Of a DNA stretch of 64,000 bases, positions 39,898 through 48,469 are shown in pieces. Under the pieces are notes generated by a model that saw nothing but the letters and a program-made list of their open reading frames with translations, was not told the DNA's origin and made no database searches. A program made the position numbers and the translations under genes. Positions within the stretch are counted from its first letter, which is position 1; the number at the start of each line of letters is the position of its first letter. The DNA comes from Pseudonocardia benzenivorans CB1190 (GTDB taxonomy: Bacteria > Actinomycetota > Actinomycetes > Mycobacteriales > Pseudonocardiaceae): assembly GCF_000196675.2 (NCBI RefSeq), contig NC_015312.1, forward strand, positions 1,736,001 to 1,800,000, in the 5' to 3' direction.

Positions 39898-39985
39898 GCC
39901 GTCGGGCCCCGCGCGCCGCGCGCTACACCCCCTCCCGGGCGCGACACGCCCCGGGGTGGGCACCGGGCCGGGCGTCGCGGAACGC

Positions 39986-39991
39986 TAGCGT
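39986..39991 (+). promoter_or_regulatory. -10 hexamer for murA
   Basis: TAGCGT lies 8 nt before GTG 40000 (11 nt before GTG 40003), consistent with a leaderless or near-leaderless transcript. Confidence 0.4.
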
Positions 39992-39999
39992 CGTTGCCC

Positions 40000-41268
40000 G
40001 TGGTGGAGCATTTCGCGGTCCGCGGAGGCGCCCGTCTCGACGGCGCCGTCGACGTCGTCGGTGCGAAGAACAGCGTGCTCAAGCTGATGGCGGCGGCGCT
40101 GCTGGCCGAGGGCACCACGACGCTCACCAACTGTCCGGAGATCCTCGACGTCCCGCTGATGGCCGACGTGCTGCGCAGCCTGGGCTGCACGGTCGTCGTC
40201 GACGGCTCGACGGTCACCATCGAGGTCCCCGCGGAGCCCGGCGCGGCCGCCGACTACCGCTCGGTGTCCCGGCTGCGGGCGTCGGTCTGCGTGCTGGGCC
40301 CGCTGGTGGCCCGCTGCCGGCGTGCGGTGGTGCCGCTGCCCGGTGGCGACGCGATCGGCTCCCGGCCGCTCGACATGCACGCCTCTGGGCTGCGCAAGCT
40401 CGGCGCGACGACCGAGATCGAGCACGGTCGCGTCGTCGCCCAGGCCGACGAGCTGCGCGGGGCCCAGATCTGGCTCGACTTCCCGAGCGTCGGGGCCACC
40501 GAGAACATCCTCATGGCGTCGGTCCTGGCCGAGGGCACGACGATCATCGACAACGCCGCGCGCGAACCGGAGATCGTCGACCTCTGCACGATGCTGCAGC
40601 GGATGGGCGCGAAGATCGACGGCGCCGGCTCCTCGACACTGACCGTCCACGGCGTCACCAGCCTCACCCCGACCGAGCACCGGGTCATCGGCGACCGGAT
40701 CGTCGGGGCCACCTGGGCGTTCGCCGCGACGATGACCGGCGGCCGCGTCGACGTCCGCGGGGTCGACCCGCGGCACCTGGAGCTGGTGCTCGACAAGCTG
40801 CGCTCGGCCGGCGCGGAGACCGAGCTCGCGGCCGACGGCTTCACGATCGCGATGGACGGCCGCCCCACGGCCGTCGACTTCGTGACGCTGCCCTACCCGG
40901 GCTTCGCCACCGACCTGCAGCCGATGGCGATCGCCCTGTCGGCCGTCGCCGAGGGCACGTCGATGATCACGGAGAACGTGTTCGAGGCCCGCTTCCGGTT
41001 CGTCGAGGAGATGGTCCGGCTCGGCGCCGACGCCCGCACCGACGGCCACCACGCCGTCGTGCGGGGGGTGCCGCGGCTGTCGAGCGCGCCGGTGTGGGCC
41101 AGCGACATCCGCGCGGGCGCGGGCCTGGTCCTCGCGGGCCTGTGCGCCGACGGCGAGACCGTCGTCTGGGACGTCGAGCACATCGACCGCGGCTATCCGC
41201 GGTTCGTCGAGAACCTCGCCGGGCTGGGTGCGGACATCTCCCGGGTGACGGTCGACGCCGAGCGCTGA
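40000..41268 (+). CDS. murA: UDP-N-acetylglucosamine 1-carboxyvinyltransferase with Asp in place of the catalytic Cys
   Basis: This 422-residue enzyme adds enolpyruvate to UDP-GlcNAc, the first committed peptidoglycan step. Signatures: [48 protein letters not shown] and [14 protein letters not shown]. The loop residue that is Cys115 in E. coli is Asp117 here (GAC at 40348-40350), the same residue and number as M. tuberculosis MurA, which is naturally fosfomycin-insensitive. Two adjacent GTG codons (40000, 40003) are possible starts. In mycobacteria murA (Rv1315) also follows pduO. Confidence 0.97.
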   Translation: MVEHFAVRGGARLDGAVDVVGAKNSVLKLMAAALLAEGTTTLTNCPEILDVPLMADVLRSLGCTVVVDGSTVTIEVPAEPGAAADYRSVSRLRASVCVLGPLVARCRRAVVPLPGGDAIGSRPLDMHASGLRKLGATTEIEHGRVVAQADELRGAQIWLDFPSVGATENILMASVLAEGTTIIDNAAREPEIVDLCTMLQRMGAKIDGAGSSTLTVHGVTSLTPTEHRVIGDRIVGATWAFAATMTGGRVDVRGVDPRHLELVLDKLRSAGAETELAADGFTIAMDGRPTAVDFVTLPYPGFATDLQPMAIALSAVAEGTSMITENVFEARFRFVEEMVRLGADARTDGHHAVVRGVPRLSSAPVWASDIRAGAGLVLAGLCADGETVVWDVEHIDRGYPRFVENLAGLGADISRVTVDAER

Positions 41269-41405
41269 CCCGCTCCCGCGGGTAGCGGGGGAGGACCGCG
41301 CCCGGCGTGGGCTACGCCGGTCGGCGCAGTCCCGGTCGCGGGCCGGCTCGTGACGTGTCACGGTCCCGGGGACCGGCGCGGGCCCGGTCGGACGGGGGAG
41401 AACGC

Positions 41406-42218
41406 ATGTCCGACGCCGTGGGCACCGTGGGCGGGACGGAGGACGCCGCGCGCGAGGCCGGCCGGGGGGCCCGGATCGTGGTGCGCGTCGGGATCCTGGC
41501 CTACGGCCTGACGCACCTGCTCCTGGCGTGGCTGGTGCTGCGGGTGGCCTTCGGCGACCGCGGTAGCCGGGCCGACCAGTCCGGCGCGTTCCAGGCGATC
41601 GCGCAGACCACGGCGGGTCGGGTGCTGCTGTGGGTGCTCGCGCTGGGGTTCGTCGCCGTCGCGCTGTGGCGGGTCGGGGAGGCACTCGGGCGGGCCGGCG
41701 GCCGGGTGAAGGACGCGCGCGGGCGGCTCGAGAGCGCGGGCATGGCGGTGGTCTTCGCCGCGCTGACGGTGCTGGCCGTGCGGACGGCGGTGAGCGGCTC
41801 GGGTGGCGAGGGCAGCCAGGCGGCGGCCGCGGGCCTGCTCGGGATCCCGGGCGGGCAGTGGATCGTCGGGGCCGTCGGCGTCGGCATCGTCGTCGTGGCG
41901 GGGTTCATCACGGTCAACGGCTTCCGCTGCACCTTCACCGACGACATGAGCCTGCCCGTCGACCCGCGGGCCAGGGCCGTCGCGGTGCGCACCGGACAGC
42001 TCGGGAAGGTGGCGAAGGGCCTGGTCACCGTCCTCGTCGGGGTGCTGGTCGTGGTCGCGGCGGTCCAGTTCGAGCCGCAGCGGGCCAACGGCCTGGACGC
42101 GGCGCTGAAGACCCTGGCCGCGCAGCCGTTCGGGGTGGTCCTGCTGGTGGCGACCGCGGTGGGGCTCGTCGCGTTCGGCGTGTTCTGCGCGTTCGACGCG
42201 CGCTACCACCGGGTGTGA
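41406..42218 (+). CDS. DUF1206 six-helix membrane protein
   Basis: This 270-residue protein is built of three repeats, each with two transmembrane helices: ARIVVRVGILAYGLTHLLLA; GMAVVFAALTVLAVRTA; LGKVAKGLVTVLVGVLVV. The family has unknown function and is common in soil bacteria. ATG 41406 has GGGGGAGAACGC upstream. It stands alone between murA and the mutase gene. Confidence 0.85.
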   Translation: MSDAVGTVGGTEDAAREAGRGARIVVRVGILAYGLTHLLLAWLVLRVAFGDRGSRADQSGAFQAIAQTTAGRVLLWVLALGFVAVALWRVGEALGRAGGRVKDARGRLESAGMAVVFAALTVLAVRTAVSGSGGEGSQAAAAGLLGIPGGQWIVGAVGVGIVVVAGFITVNGFRCTFTDDMSLPVDPRARAVAVRTGQLGKVAKGLVTVLVGVLVVVAAVQFEPQRANGLDAALKTLAAQPFGVVLLVATAVGLVAFGVFCAFDARYHRV

Positions 42219-42250
42219 CGGCTCACCGATCGGTTTCCCGCGCAGTTGCG

Positions 42251-42256
42251 TACTAT
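42251..42256 (+). promoter_or_regulatory. -10 element of the mutase gene
   Basis: TACTAT stands out in an otherwise GC-rich stretch 32 nt before GTG 42288, giving a ~25-nt leader that includes the GGAGG site at 42277-42281. A matching -35 box is not clear. Confidence 0.45.
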
Positions 42257-42287
42257 TTCGCTCACAACGCCGTGATGGAGGTGTCCG

Positions 42288-44279
42288 GTGCCGTACCCGA
42301 GCGACAACGAGCGTGATCGCCCCTGGGTGATCCGCACCTACGCCGGACACTCGTCGGCGGAGAAGTCCAACGCGCTGTACCGCCGGAACCTGGCCAAGGG
42401 CCAGACGGGTCTGTCCGTCGCCTTCGACCTGCCCACCCAGACCGGCTACGACCCCGACGACGAGCTCGCGAAGGGCGAGGTCGGCAAGGTGGGGGTCCCG
42501 GTGAGCCACATCGGCGACATGCGCACCCTCTTCGACGGCATCCCGATGGCCGAGGCGAACACCTCGATGACCATCAACGCGCCCGCGATGTGGCTGCTCG
42601 CCCTCTACGTCGCGGTCGCCGACGAGCACGAGGCCCCGCGTGCCACGCTCGCCGGCACCACACAGAACGACATCGTCAAGGAGTACCTCTCGCGCGGGAC
42701 GTACGTGTTCCCGCCCGCGCCGAGCATGCGGCTGATCGCCGACACCATCGCGTGGTCGGTCGCCAACATCCCCAAATGGAACCCGATCAACATCTGCAGC
42801 TACCACCTGCAGGAGGCGGGGGCGACGCCCGCGCAGGAGCTCGCGTTCTCGCTGTCGACGGCCATCGCCGTGCTCGACGCGGTGCGCGACTCCGGGCAGG
42901 TCCCGGCCGAGAAGTTCGGCGACGTCGTCGGCCGCATCTCGTTCTTCGTCAACGCGGGGCTGCGCTTCGTCGAGGAGATGTGCAAACTCCGGGCGCTCGG
43001 CCGGCTGTGGGACGAGATCACGCTGGAGCGCTACGGCGTCGAGAACCCCAAGCACCGGCGGCTGCGCTACGGCGTCCAGGTCAACTCGCTGGGACTCACC
43101 GAGGCCCAGCCGGAGAACAACGTCCAGCGGATCGTGCTGGAGATGCTCGCGGTGACGCTCTCGCGCGACGCGCGCGCCCGCGCCGTCCAGCTGCCCGCGT
43201 GGAACGAGGCGCTCGGCCTGCCGCGCCCGTGGGACCAGCAGTGGGCACTGCGCATGCAGCAGGTGCTGGCCTACGAGACAGACCTGCTCGAGTACGAGGA
43301 CATCTTCGACGGCAGCCGCGTCGTCGAGGCGAAGGTCGCCGAGCTGATCGAGGGTGCCCGCGCCGAGATCGACCGGGTCGCCGAGATGGGGGGAGCGGTC
43401 GCCGCCGTCGAGAACGGCTACATGAAGGGCGAGCTCGTCCGGTCGCTGGCCGAGCGGCGCAGGCGCATCGAGTCCGGCGAGGACGTCGTCGTCGGCGTCA
43501 ACCGGTTCGACACGACCGAACCCAGCCCGCTGCAGGCCGAGGGCGCCGCGGCGATCGAGACCGTCGACCCGGCCACGGAGGCCGCCGCGGTCGAGGCGGT
43601 CCGCGACTGGCGCCGGCAGCGCGACCAGGCCGCGGTGGAGGAGGCGCTCGCCGCGTTGCGGGACACCGCGAAGACCGACGCCAACCTGATGGACGCGTCC
43701 ATCGCCTGCGCCAAGGCCGGCGTGACCACCGGCGAGTGGGCCGGCGCCCTGCGCGCCGTGTTCGGCGAGTACCGGGCGCCGACCGGGGTGTCGGCGGCCG
43801 TCGCGTCCGGGGAGGCCGCCACGGAGCTCGGCGAGGTCCGCGCGCGCGTCCAGCAGACCGGCGAGGAGCTGGGCGAGCGGCTGCGCATGCTGGTCGGCAA
43901 GCCGGGGCTCGACGGGCACTCCAACGGTGCCGAGCAGGTGGCGGTGCGGGCGCGCGACGTCGGGTTCGAGGTCGTCTACCAGGGCATCCGGCTGACGCCG
44001 TCGGAGATCGTGGCGGCCGCGGTCCAGGAGGGCGTGCACGTCGTCGGGCTGTCGGTGCTGTCGGGGTCGCACCTGGAGGTCGTGCCCGCGGTGGTCGACG
44101 GGCTGCGCGCCGCCGGTGCCGACGACGTCCCCGTCGTCGTCGGGGGGATCATCCCCGAGGGCGACGCGAAAGCCCTGCGGGACAAGGGGGTCGCCGCCGT
44201 CTTCACGCCGAAGGACTTCAAGCTCACCGCGATGATGGACGCGATCGTGACGCTGGTGCGGCAGGCCCACGGCCTGTGA
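42288..44279 (+). CDS. B12-dependent acyl-CoA mutase of the ethylmalonyl-CoA mutase / MeaA type
   Basis: This 663-residue protein carries both parts of the enzyme. The TIM-barrel catalytic domain (about 1-500) starts RPWVIRTYAGHSSAEKSNALYR, with LSVAFDLPTQTGYDPDD, TSMTINAPAMWLLALY and NSLGLTEAQPENNVQRI. The B12-binding domain (about 530-660) has the DxHxxG motif GKPGLDGHSNGAEQ. The single-chain layout and sequence style match MeaA/Ecm, which isomerises ethylmalonyl-CoA to methylsuccinyl-CoA in acetyl-CoA assimilation, rather than the two-subunit methylmalonyl-CoA mutase. Its usual partner crotonyl-CoA carboxylase/reductase is not in the window. The stop lies inside a long hairpin shared with the convergent gene. 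Confidence 0.88.
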   Translation: MPYPSDNERDRPWVIRTYAGHSSAEKSNALYRRNLAKGQTGLSVAFDLPTQTGYDPDDELAKGEVGKVGVPVSHIGDMRTLFDGIPMAEANTSMTINAPAMWLLALYVAVADEHEAPRATLAGTTQNDIVKEYLSRGTYVFPPAPSMRLIADTIAWSVANIPKWNPINICSYHLQEAGATPAQELAFSLSTAIAVLDAVRDSGQVPAEKFGDVVGRISFFVNAGLRFVEEMCKLRALGRLWDEITLERYGVENPKHRRLRYGVQVNSLGLTEAQPENNVQRIVLEMLAVTLSRDARARAVQLPAWNEALGLPRPWDQQWALRMQQVLAYETDLLEYEDIFDGSRVVEAKVAELIEGARAEIDRVAEMGGAVAAVENGYMKGELVRSLAERRRRIESGEDVVVGVNRFDTTEPSPLQAEGAAAIETVDPATEAAAVEAVRDWRRQRDQAAVEEALAALRDTAKTDANLMDASIACAKAGVTTGEWAGALRAVFGEYRAPTGVSAAVASGEAATELGEVRARVQQTGEELGERLRMLVGKPGLDGHSNGAEQVAVRARDVGFEVVYQGIRLTPSEIVAAAVQEGVHVVGLSVLSGSHLEVVPAVVDGLRAAGADDVPVVVGGIIPEGDAKALRDKGVAAVFTPKDFKLTAMMDAIVTLVRQAHGL

Positions 44280-44315
44280 CCGGCGATGGTCGCCAGGGCG
44301 ACCACCGCCGCTCAC
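44276..44315. terminator. Shared bidirectional hairpin over two convergent stop codons (copy 1)
   Basis: GTGACCGGCGATGGTCGC (44276-44293) pairs with GCGACCACCGCCGCTCAC (44298-44315) around the loop CAGG. The hairpin contains the TGA of the mutase gene at 44277-44279 and the TGA of the leftward gene at 44312-44314. A near-identical hairpin occurs at 49420-49459. Confidence 0.75.
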
Positions 44316-45136
44316 GACTCGTCGTCGATCTTCTCCTCGCCCCGGCGCCGGAAGAACGCGAAGCCGGGGATGCCGAGGATGGCCTGCCGGACCTCCTTGA
44401 GGACGTCGAGCAGTTCGTGGACGTCGGGTCCGACGCGGTCGAGCGTGGCGAGGATCGGCATGATGTCCTCCTCGAGGTGCTCGGTGAGCTGGGGCAGGTG
44501 GTCGACCAGCCGGATCGCCGCACGCACCTCCTCCTCGCTGAGCTGGTCGACGAACGTCCGCGCGATCGGCGCCGCGCGCCGCGACACGGGAACCCACGTC
44601 TCGAGCAGCACCTTCGCCTCGTCCGACGTCGACGCCGCCGACCCGACGACCTCGTCCGCGCGCCGGGCGACCGCCGCGGCGCCGTCGACGATCGTGCCGG
44701 CCTGCTGCGTGATCCCCTGTGCCGCGCCGACCACCGTCGCCGCGTCGGTCGCCACCGACCCGGCGGTCCGCACGAGGGTCTCGGCGTGGGTCGCCACGCC
44801 CGACGCCGACTCGACCAGCTTCTCCGCCGACGCGAGCACCGTGGTCGTGCGGGCCACGGCACCCTCGACCTCGCGGAGCACGATGTCGACGCGGGCGACC
44901 GCCTCGTCGGCGCGCCCCAGCGTCCCGTCGACCCGGCTCAGCAGCCCGTCGACTCGGTCGGCCAGGCCCGCGATGCGTCCGACGAGCTCGTCGGCGCCGT
45001 CGAGCAGCCGGGACGCCCGTTCGGGGAGGCCACCCGCGAGCTCGACGGCCTCCTCGGTCCACCCCGCCAGCGCCCGGGCGCCCGCGACGACGTCGGACGG
45101 TCCGGGGAGCGGGAGTCCCGCGATGCGCATGACCAT
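44312..45136 (-). CDS. Heptad-rich helical protein of unknown function
   Basis: This 274-residue protein is dominated by long amphipathic helices with 7- and 11-residue spacing (RIAGLADRVDGLLSRVDGTLGR, RVDIVLREVEGAVARTTTVL, LVRTAGSVATDAATVVGAAQ). Such patterns are seen in DUF948-like and apolipoprotein-like proteins. The C-terminal part has a more globular motif (LVDHLPQLTEHLEEDIMPIL) and ends RRRGEEKIDDES. No signal peptide or transmembrane segment is obvious. It may associate with membranes or form filaments, but I do not assign a function. ATG 45136 or 45130 are both possible. Confidence 0.7.
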   Translation of the reverse strand: MVMRIAGLPLPGPSDVVAGARALAGWTEEAVELAGGLPERASRLLDGADELVGRIAGLADRVDGLLSRVDGTLGRADEAVARVDIVLREVEGAVARTTTVLASAEKLVESASGVATHAETLVRTAGSVATDAATVVGAAQGITQQAGTIVDGAAAVARRADEVVGSAASTSDEAKVLLETWVPVSRRAAPIARTFVDQLSEEEVRAAIRLVDHLPQLTEHLEEDIMPILATLDRVGPDVHELLDVLKEVRQAILGIPGFAFFRRRGEEKIDDES

Positions 45137-45400
45137 GAACGCATCATGTCGCATCACGGGCCGGAGCAGCGGCTGATCGATGACACACTCCGCTCGTCGA
45201 GTACCCCCTCTGCGCTCGTGCATGGCCTCCGAACGGGTGAAGAATCCGATGATTCGTGCGGAGCCGTATCGGTCCGGTAACGGCCATCGCCTCATCCGGT
45301 GCGCATCGCGATCAGCCCCTACGTTCGGAATCCGGCGGTGCGGGCACCGGCGGGGTGCCCTGTGTCGACGACAGATGCGAGCGAGCCCGAGGAGTCGAGG

Positions 45401-46303
45401 ATGACCGGCCAGACGTGGAGCAGGCGGGAGTTCTTCCGGAGGAGTGCCGTCGCCGGTGCGGTCGTGCTGGGCGGACCGGCACTGATCTCGGCGTGCACCA
45501 GCACCAGTCAGAGCGGCGGCGGTGACACGCTGGCCAACGCGCGCAGCGCAGGCACGATCAAGATCGGGATTGCGGGCGAGGAGCCCTACGGCTTCACCGA
45601 CACCAGCGGGAAGGTCACGGGCGAGGCCCCCGAGGTTGCGCGTGCGGTGCTCAAGGCGATCGGGATCGCCGACGTCAACGCCCAGCAGGTCAGCTTCGAC
45701 CAGCTGATCCCGGCCCTGAACGCCAACCAGTACGACATGGTGTGCGCGGGCATGAACATCACGGCGGCCCGCTGCCAGCAGGCGACGTTCTCCATCCCCG
45801 ACTACTCGGCGAAGACCGCGTTCCTGGTGCCCAAGGGCAACCCCCAGGGGATCGCCACGTTCCAGGACATCGCCTCGAAGAACCTGCAGCTCGCCGTGCT
45901 GAGCGCGGCCGTCGAGCAGGGCTACGCCAAGGACGCCGGGGTGCCCGACAGCAACGTGGCGGCCTTCCCCGACCAGAACGCGCTGCTGCAGGCGGTCACC
46001 GCCGGCCGGGCGGCCGCGGCGGCGCTCACCGACATCTCGCTGAAGTGGCTGGCGAGCAAGAACCCCCAGGCCGACGTGGAGGTCACCCCGGGCTTCGATC
46101 CCGTGCAGAACGGCCAGCCCGTCGTCTCCGCGGGCGGGTTCGTGTTCCGCAAGGCCGACACGACACTCGTCGACGCGTTCAACGGCGCCCTCGGCACGCT
46201 CCACCAGAACGGGCAGTGGGTGCAGATCGCCGAGCCGTTCGGGTTCACGAAGGACAACCTCCCGGCAGCCGACCTGACGACCCAGAAGCTCTGCGCCGCC
46301 TGA
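45401..46303 (+). CDS. ehuB: EhuB-type solute-binding lipoprotein of an ABC transporter
   Basis: This 300-residue protein has a twin-arginine-like signal (SRREFFRRSAVAGAVVLGG) leading to the lipobox LISAC, so it is probably anchored outside the membrane. The periplasmic-binding-protein family 3 fold follows: GIAGEEPYGFTD, TGEAPEVARAVLKAIG, ITAARCQQATFSIPDYS. These match EhuB, the ectoine/hydroxyectoine receptor, better than general amino-acid receptors, though ligand prediction is uncertain. It heads the ehuBCDA operon; GTCGAGG precedes ATG 45401. The 264 bp upstream hold no recognised operator. Confidence 0.85.
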   Translation: MTGQTWSRREFFRRSAVAGAVVLGGPALISACTSTSQSGGGDTLANARSAGTIKIGIAGEEPYGFTDTSGKVTGEAPEVARAVLKAIGIADVNAQQVSFDQLIPALNANQYDMVCAGMNITAARCQQATFSIPDYSAKTAFLVPKGNPQGIATFQDIASKNLQLAVLSAAVEQGYAKDAGVPDSNVAAFPDQNALLQAVTAGRAAAAALTDISLKWLASKNPQADVEVTPGFDPVQNGQPVVSAGGFVFRKADTTLVDAFNGALGTLHQNGQWVQIAEPFGFTKDNLPAADLTTQKLCAA

Positions 46304-46318
46304 GTCCGGCGGACGTCG

Positions 46319-47029
46319 GTGGAGAACTTCGGAACGTTCCTGTCGGTCCTGTCGCAGGGGCTGCCGGAGACGCTGATTGCGACGATCGGCGGCATCGTGC
46401 TCACGATCGTGCTGTCGTTCGGCGCCGGCCTTGCGCTGCTGTCGCCCTCGCGCACCGTGCGCGTGATCGCACGCGTCTACGTCGAGGGACTGCGCGGCAC
46501 GTCGGAGGTCGTCCAGCTGTTCTGGATCTACTTCGCGCTGCCCGTGCTCGTCGGGTTCCAGCTCGTTCCGATCTGGGCCGGCATCCTGGTCCTCGGCCTC
46601 AACCACGGGGCGTACGGGGCCGAGATCGTGCGCGGCGCCGTCCAGTCGGTGCCGCGTGCGCAGGTCGAGGGCGCGATCGCGCTGAGCCTGTCGCCCGCGC
46701 AGCGGATGCGGCGGGTGATCCTGCCGCAGGCCGTCGTCGAGATGATCCCGCCGTTCAACAACCTGTTCATCCAGCTGCTCAAGAGCACGGCGCTGCTCTC
46801 GTTCGTGTCGGTCAACGAGATCACCCGGCAGGCGCAGCAGGTACTCGTGCCGCGGTTCAACGCGCAGGCGTTCCAGATCTTCCTGCTCCTGCTCGTGATG
46901 TACCTGATCCTCGCACTGGTGATCACGGCGGTCATGCGGACGCTGGAGCGGCTGGCCGCGGCCCGGGTCGGGCGCAGGCCGTCGGTGCGGGCGCGCCAGC
47001 AGGCCGCGACGGGAGCGGGGGTCGCATGA
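46319..47029 (+). CDS. ehuC: EhuC-type ABC permease
   Basis: This 236-residue inner-membrane permease has about five helices and the polar amino-acid permease loop (EGAIALSLSPAQRMRRVILPQAVVEMIPP), which docks the ATPase. GLRGTSEVVQLFWIYFALP is typical of the EhuC group. It starts at GTG 46319, 15 nt after ehuB, and overlaps ehuD (ATGA). Confidence 0.87.
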   Translation: MENFGTFLSVLSQGLPETLIATIGGIVLTIVLSFGAGLALLSPSRTVRVIARVYVEGLRGTSEVVQLFWIYFALPVLVGFQLVPIWAGILVLGLNHGAYGAEIVRGAVQSVPRAQVEGAIALSLSPAQRMRRVILPQAVVEMIPPFNNLFIQLLKSTALLSFVSVNEITRQAQQVLVPRFNAQAFQIFLLLLVMYLILALVITAVMRTLERLAAARVGRRPSVRARQQAATGAGVA

Positions 47030-47682
47030 CGCCGCTGTGGGACTGGAACTTCGCGGGCGAGATCATCCCGGCGCTGCTCAACGGCCTGCGGGTCACGCTG
47101 ATCGCCACCGTCCTGGGCTCGATCATCGCGTTCGCGCTCGGCCTCGTGCTGGCCGTGCTCGGGCGGGGACCGCGGCCGGTGCGGATCGTCGTGCGGGCGA
47201 TCGTGGAGTTCGTCCGCAGCACCCCCCTGCTGGTGCAGGTCTACTTCCTGTTCTTCGTGCTCCCGGCCTTCGGCGTCGTGCTGAGCGCCCTCACGGTCGG
47301 CATCCTGGCGCTGGGCGTGCACTACGCGACCTACACCTCCGAGGTCTACCGCGCCGGCATCGACGCGGTGCCGCGCGGGCAGTGGGAGGCCGCGACCGCG
47401 CTGAGCCTGCCGACCACACGTGTCTGGACGGGGGTCGTGCTGCCGCAGGCGATCCCGAGGGTGCTGCCCGCGTTGGGCAACTACGTCATCTCGATGTTCA
47501 AGGAGACCCCGCTGCTGATCGGCATCGGTGTGCTCGACATCGTCGGGCAGGCGCGGGAGGTCGGCGGGCAGTCGTTCCGCTACGTCGAGGCCTACACGCT
47601 GGCGGGTCTGCTGTTCCTGCTGCTGAGCTACCCGGCGTCGATGGCCGTCCGTAGATTGGAGCGTCGCCGTGCCGTCCGCTGA
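47026..47682 (+). CDS. ehuD: EhuD-type ABC permease
   Basis: This 218-residue permease pairs with EhuC. It has the coupling loop EAATALSLPTTRVWTGVVLPQAIPRVLPALGN and VRSTPLLVQVYFLFFVLP. It overlaps ehuC by four bases and ehuA by 14, so the three are translationally coupled. Confidence 0.87.
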   Translation: MTPLWDWNFAGEIIPALLNGLRVTLIATVLGSIIAFALGLVLAVLGRGPRPVRIVVRAIVEFVRSTPLLVQVYFLFFVLPAFGVVLSALTVGILALGVHYATYTSEVYRAGIDAVPRGQWEAATALSLPTTRVWTGVVLPQAIPRVLPALGNYVISMFKETPLLIGIGVLDIVGQAREVGGQSFRYVEAYTLAGLLFLLLSYPASMAVRRLERRRAVR

Positions 47683-48460
47683 CCTGCCCTCCGGGGAGCC
47701 GATGATCGTCTTCGACGGCGTCGAGAAGCGCTTCGGGGACAACGTAGTGCTCTCCGAGCTGAACTTCACCGTCGCGCCGGGGGAGCACGTCTGCCTGATC
47801 GGGCCGTCGGGCTCGGGCAAGACCACGATCCTGCGGCTGCTCATGACGCTGGAGAAGGTCGACCGCGGCTCGATCTCCGTCGGCGGGAAGTCGTTGTCGC
47901 ACATGGAAAAGGGCGGGAAGCTCGTGCCCGCCGACGACAAGCACTGCCGTGAGGTGCGCAAACACATCGGGATGGTGTTCCAGCAGTTCAACCTTTTCCC
48001 CAACATGACGGTGCGCGGAAACCTGATCGAGGCGCCCACCCGCGTACTGGGGCTGTCGAAGGAGGAGGCGACCGCCCGCGCGCAGGAGCTGCTCGACCTC
48101 GTCGGCCTCGGCGACCGGATGGACGCCCACCCCACCCAGCTCTCCGGCGGGCAGCAGCGCGTCGCGATCGCCCGGGCGCTGGCCATGCGCCCCGACGTCC
48201 TCCTCCTCGACGAGGTGACCTCCGCGCTCGACCCCGAGCTCGTCGCGGGGGTGCTGAAGTTGCTGCGCGACATCGGGTCCACCACCGACATCACGTTCCT
48301 GTGCGTGACCCACGAGATGGGCTTCGCCCGCGACTTCTCCGACCGCGTGATGATGTTCGACGGCGGCCGCGTCATCGAGGACGCCGCCCCGGAGAAGCTG
48401 TTCACCGAGCCGGGACACGAGCGGACGCAGGCGTTCCTGCAGGCGGTGGTGGAGCGGTAG
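47669..48460 (+). CDS. ehuA: EhuA-type ABC transporter ATPase
   Basis: This 263-residue ATPase has Walker A IGPSGSGKTTILRL, Q-loop VFQQFNLFPNMTV, signature LSGGQQRVAIARAL, Walker B VLLLDEVTSALDPE and H-loop CVTHEMGFA. It energises uptake of the ligand bound by EhuB. The GTG start lies inside ehuD. The gene ends 9 bp from the convergent second EhuB-like gene. Confidence 0.92.
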   Translation: MPSADLPSGEPMIVFDGVEKRFGDNVVLSELNFTVAPGEHVCLIGPSGSGKTTILRLLMTLEKVDRGSISVGGKSLSHMEKGGKLVPADDKHCREVRKHIGMVFQQFNLFPNMTVRGNLIEAPTRVLGLSKEEATARAQELLDLVGLGDRMDAHPTQLSGGQQRVAIARALAMRPDVLLLDEVTSALDPELVAGVLKLLRDIGSTTDITFLCVTHEMGFARDFSDRVMMFDGGRVIEDAAPEKLFTEPGHERTQAFLQAVVER

Positions 48461-48469
48461 CGCGCGCGG

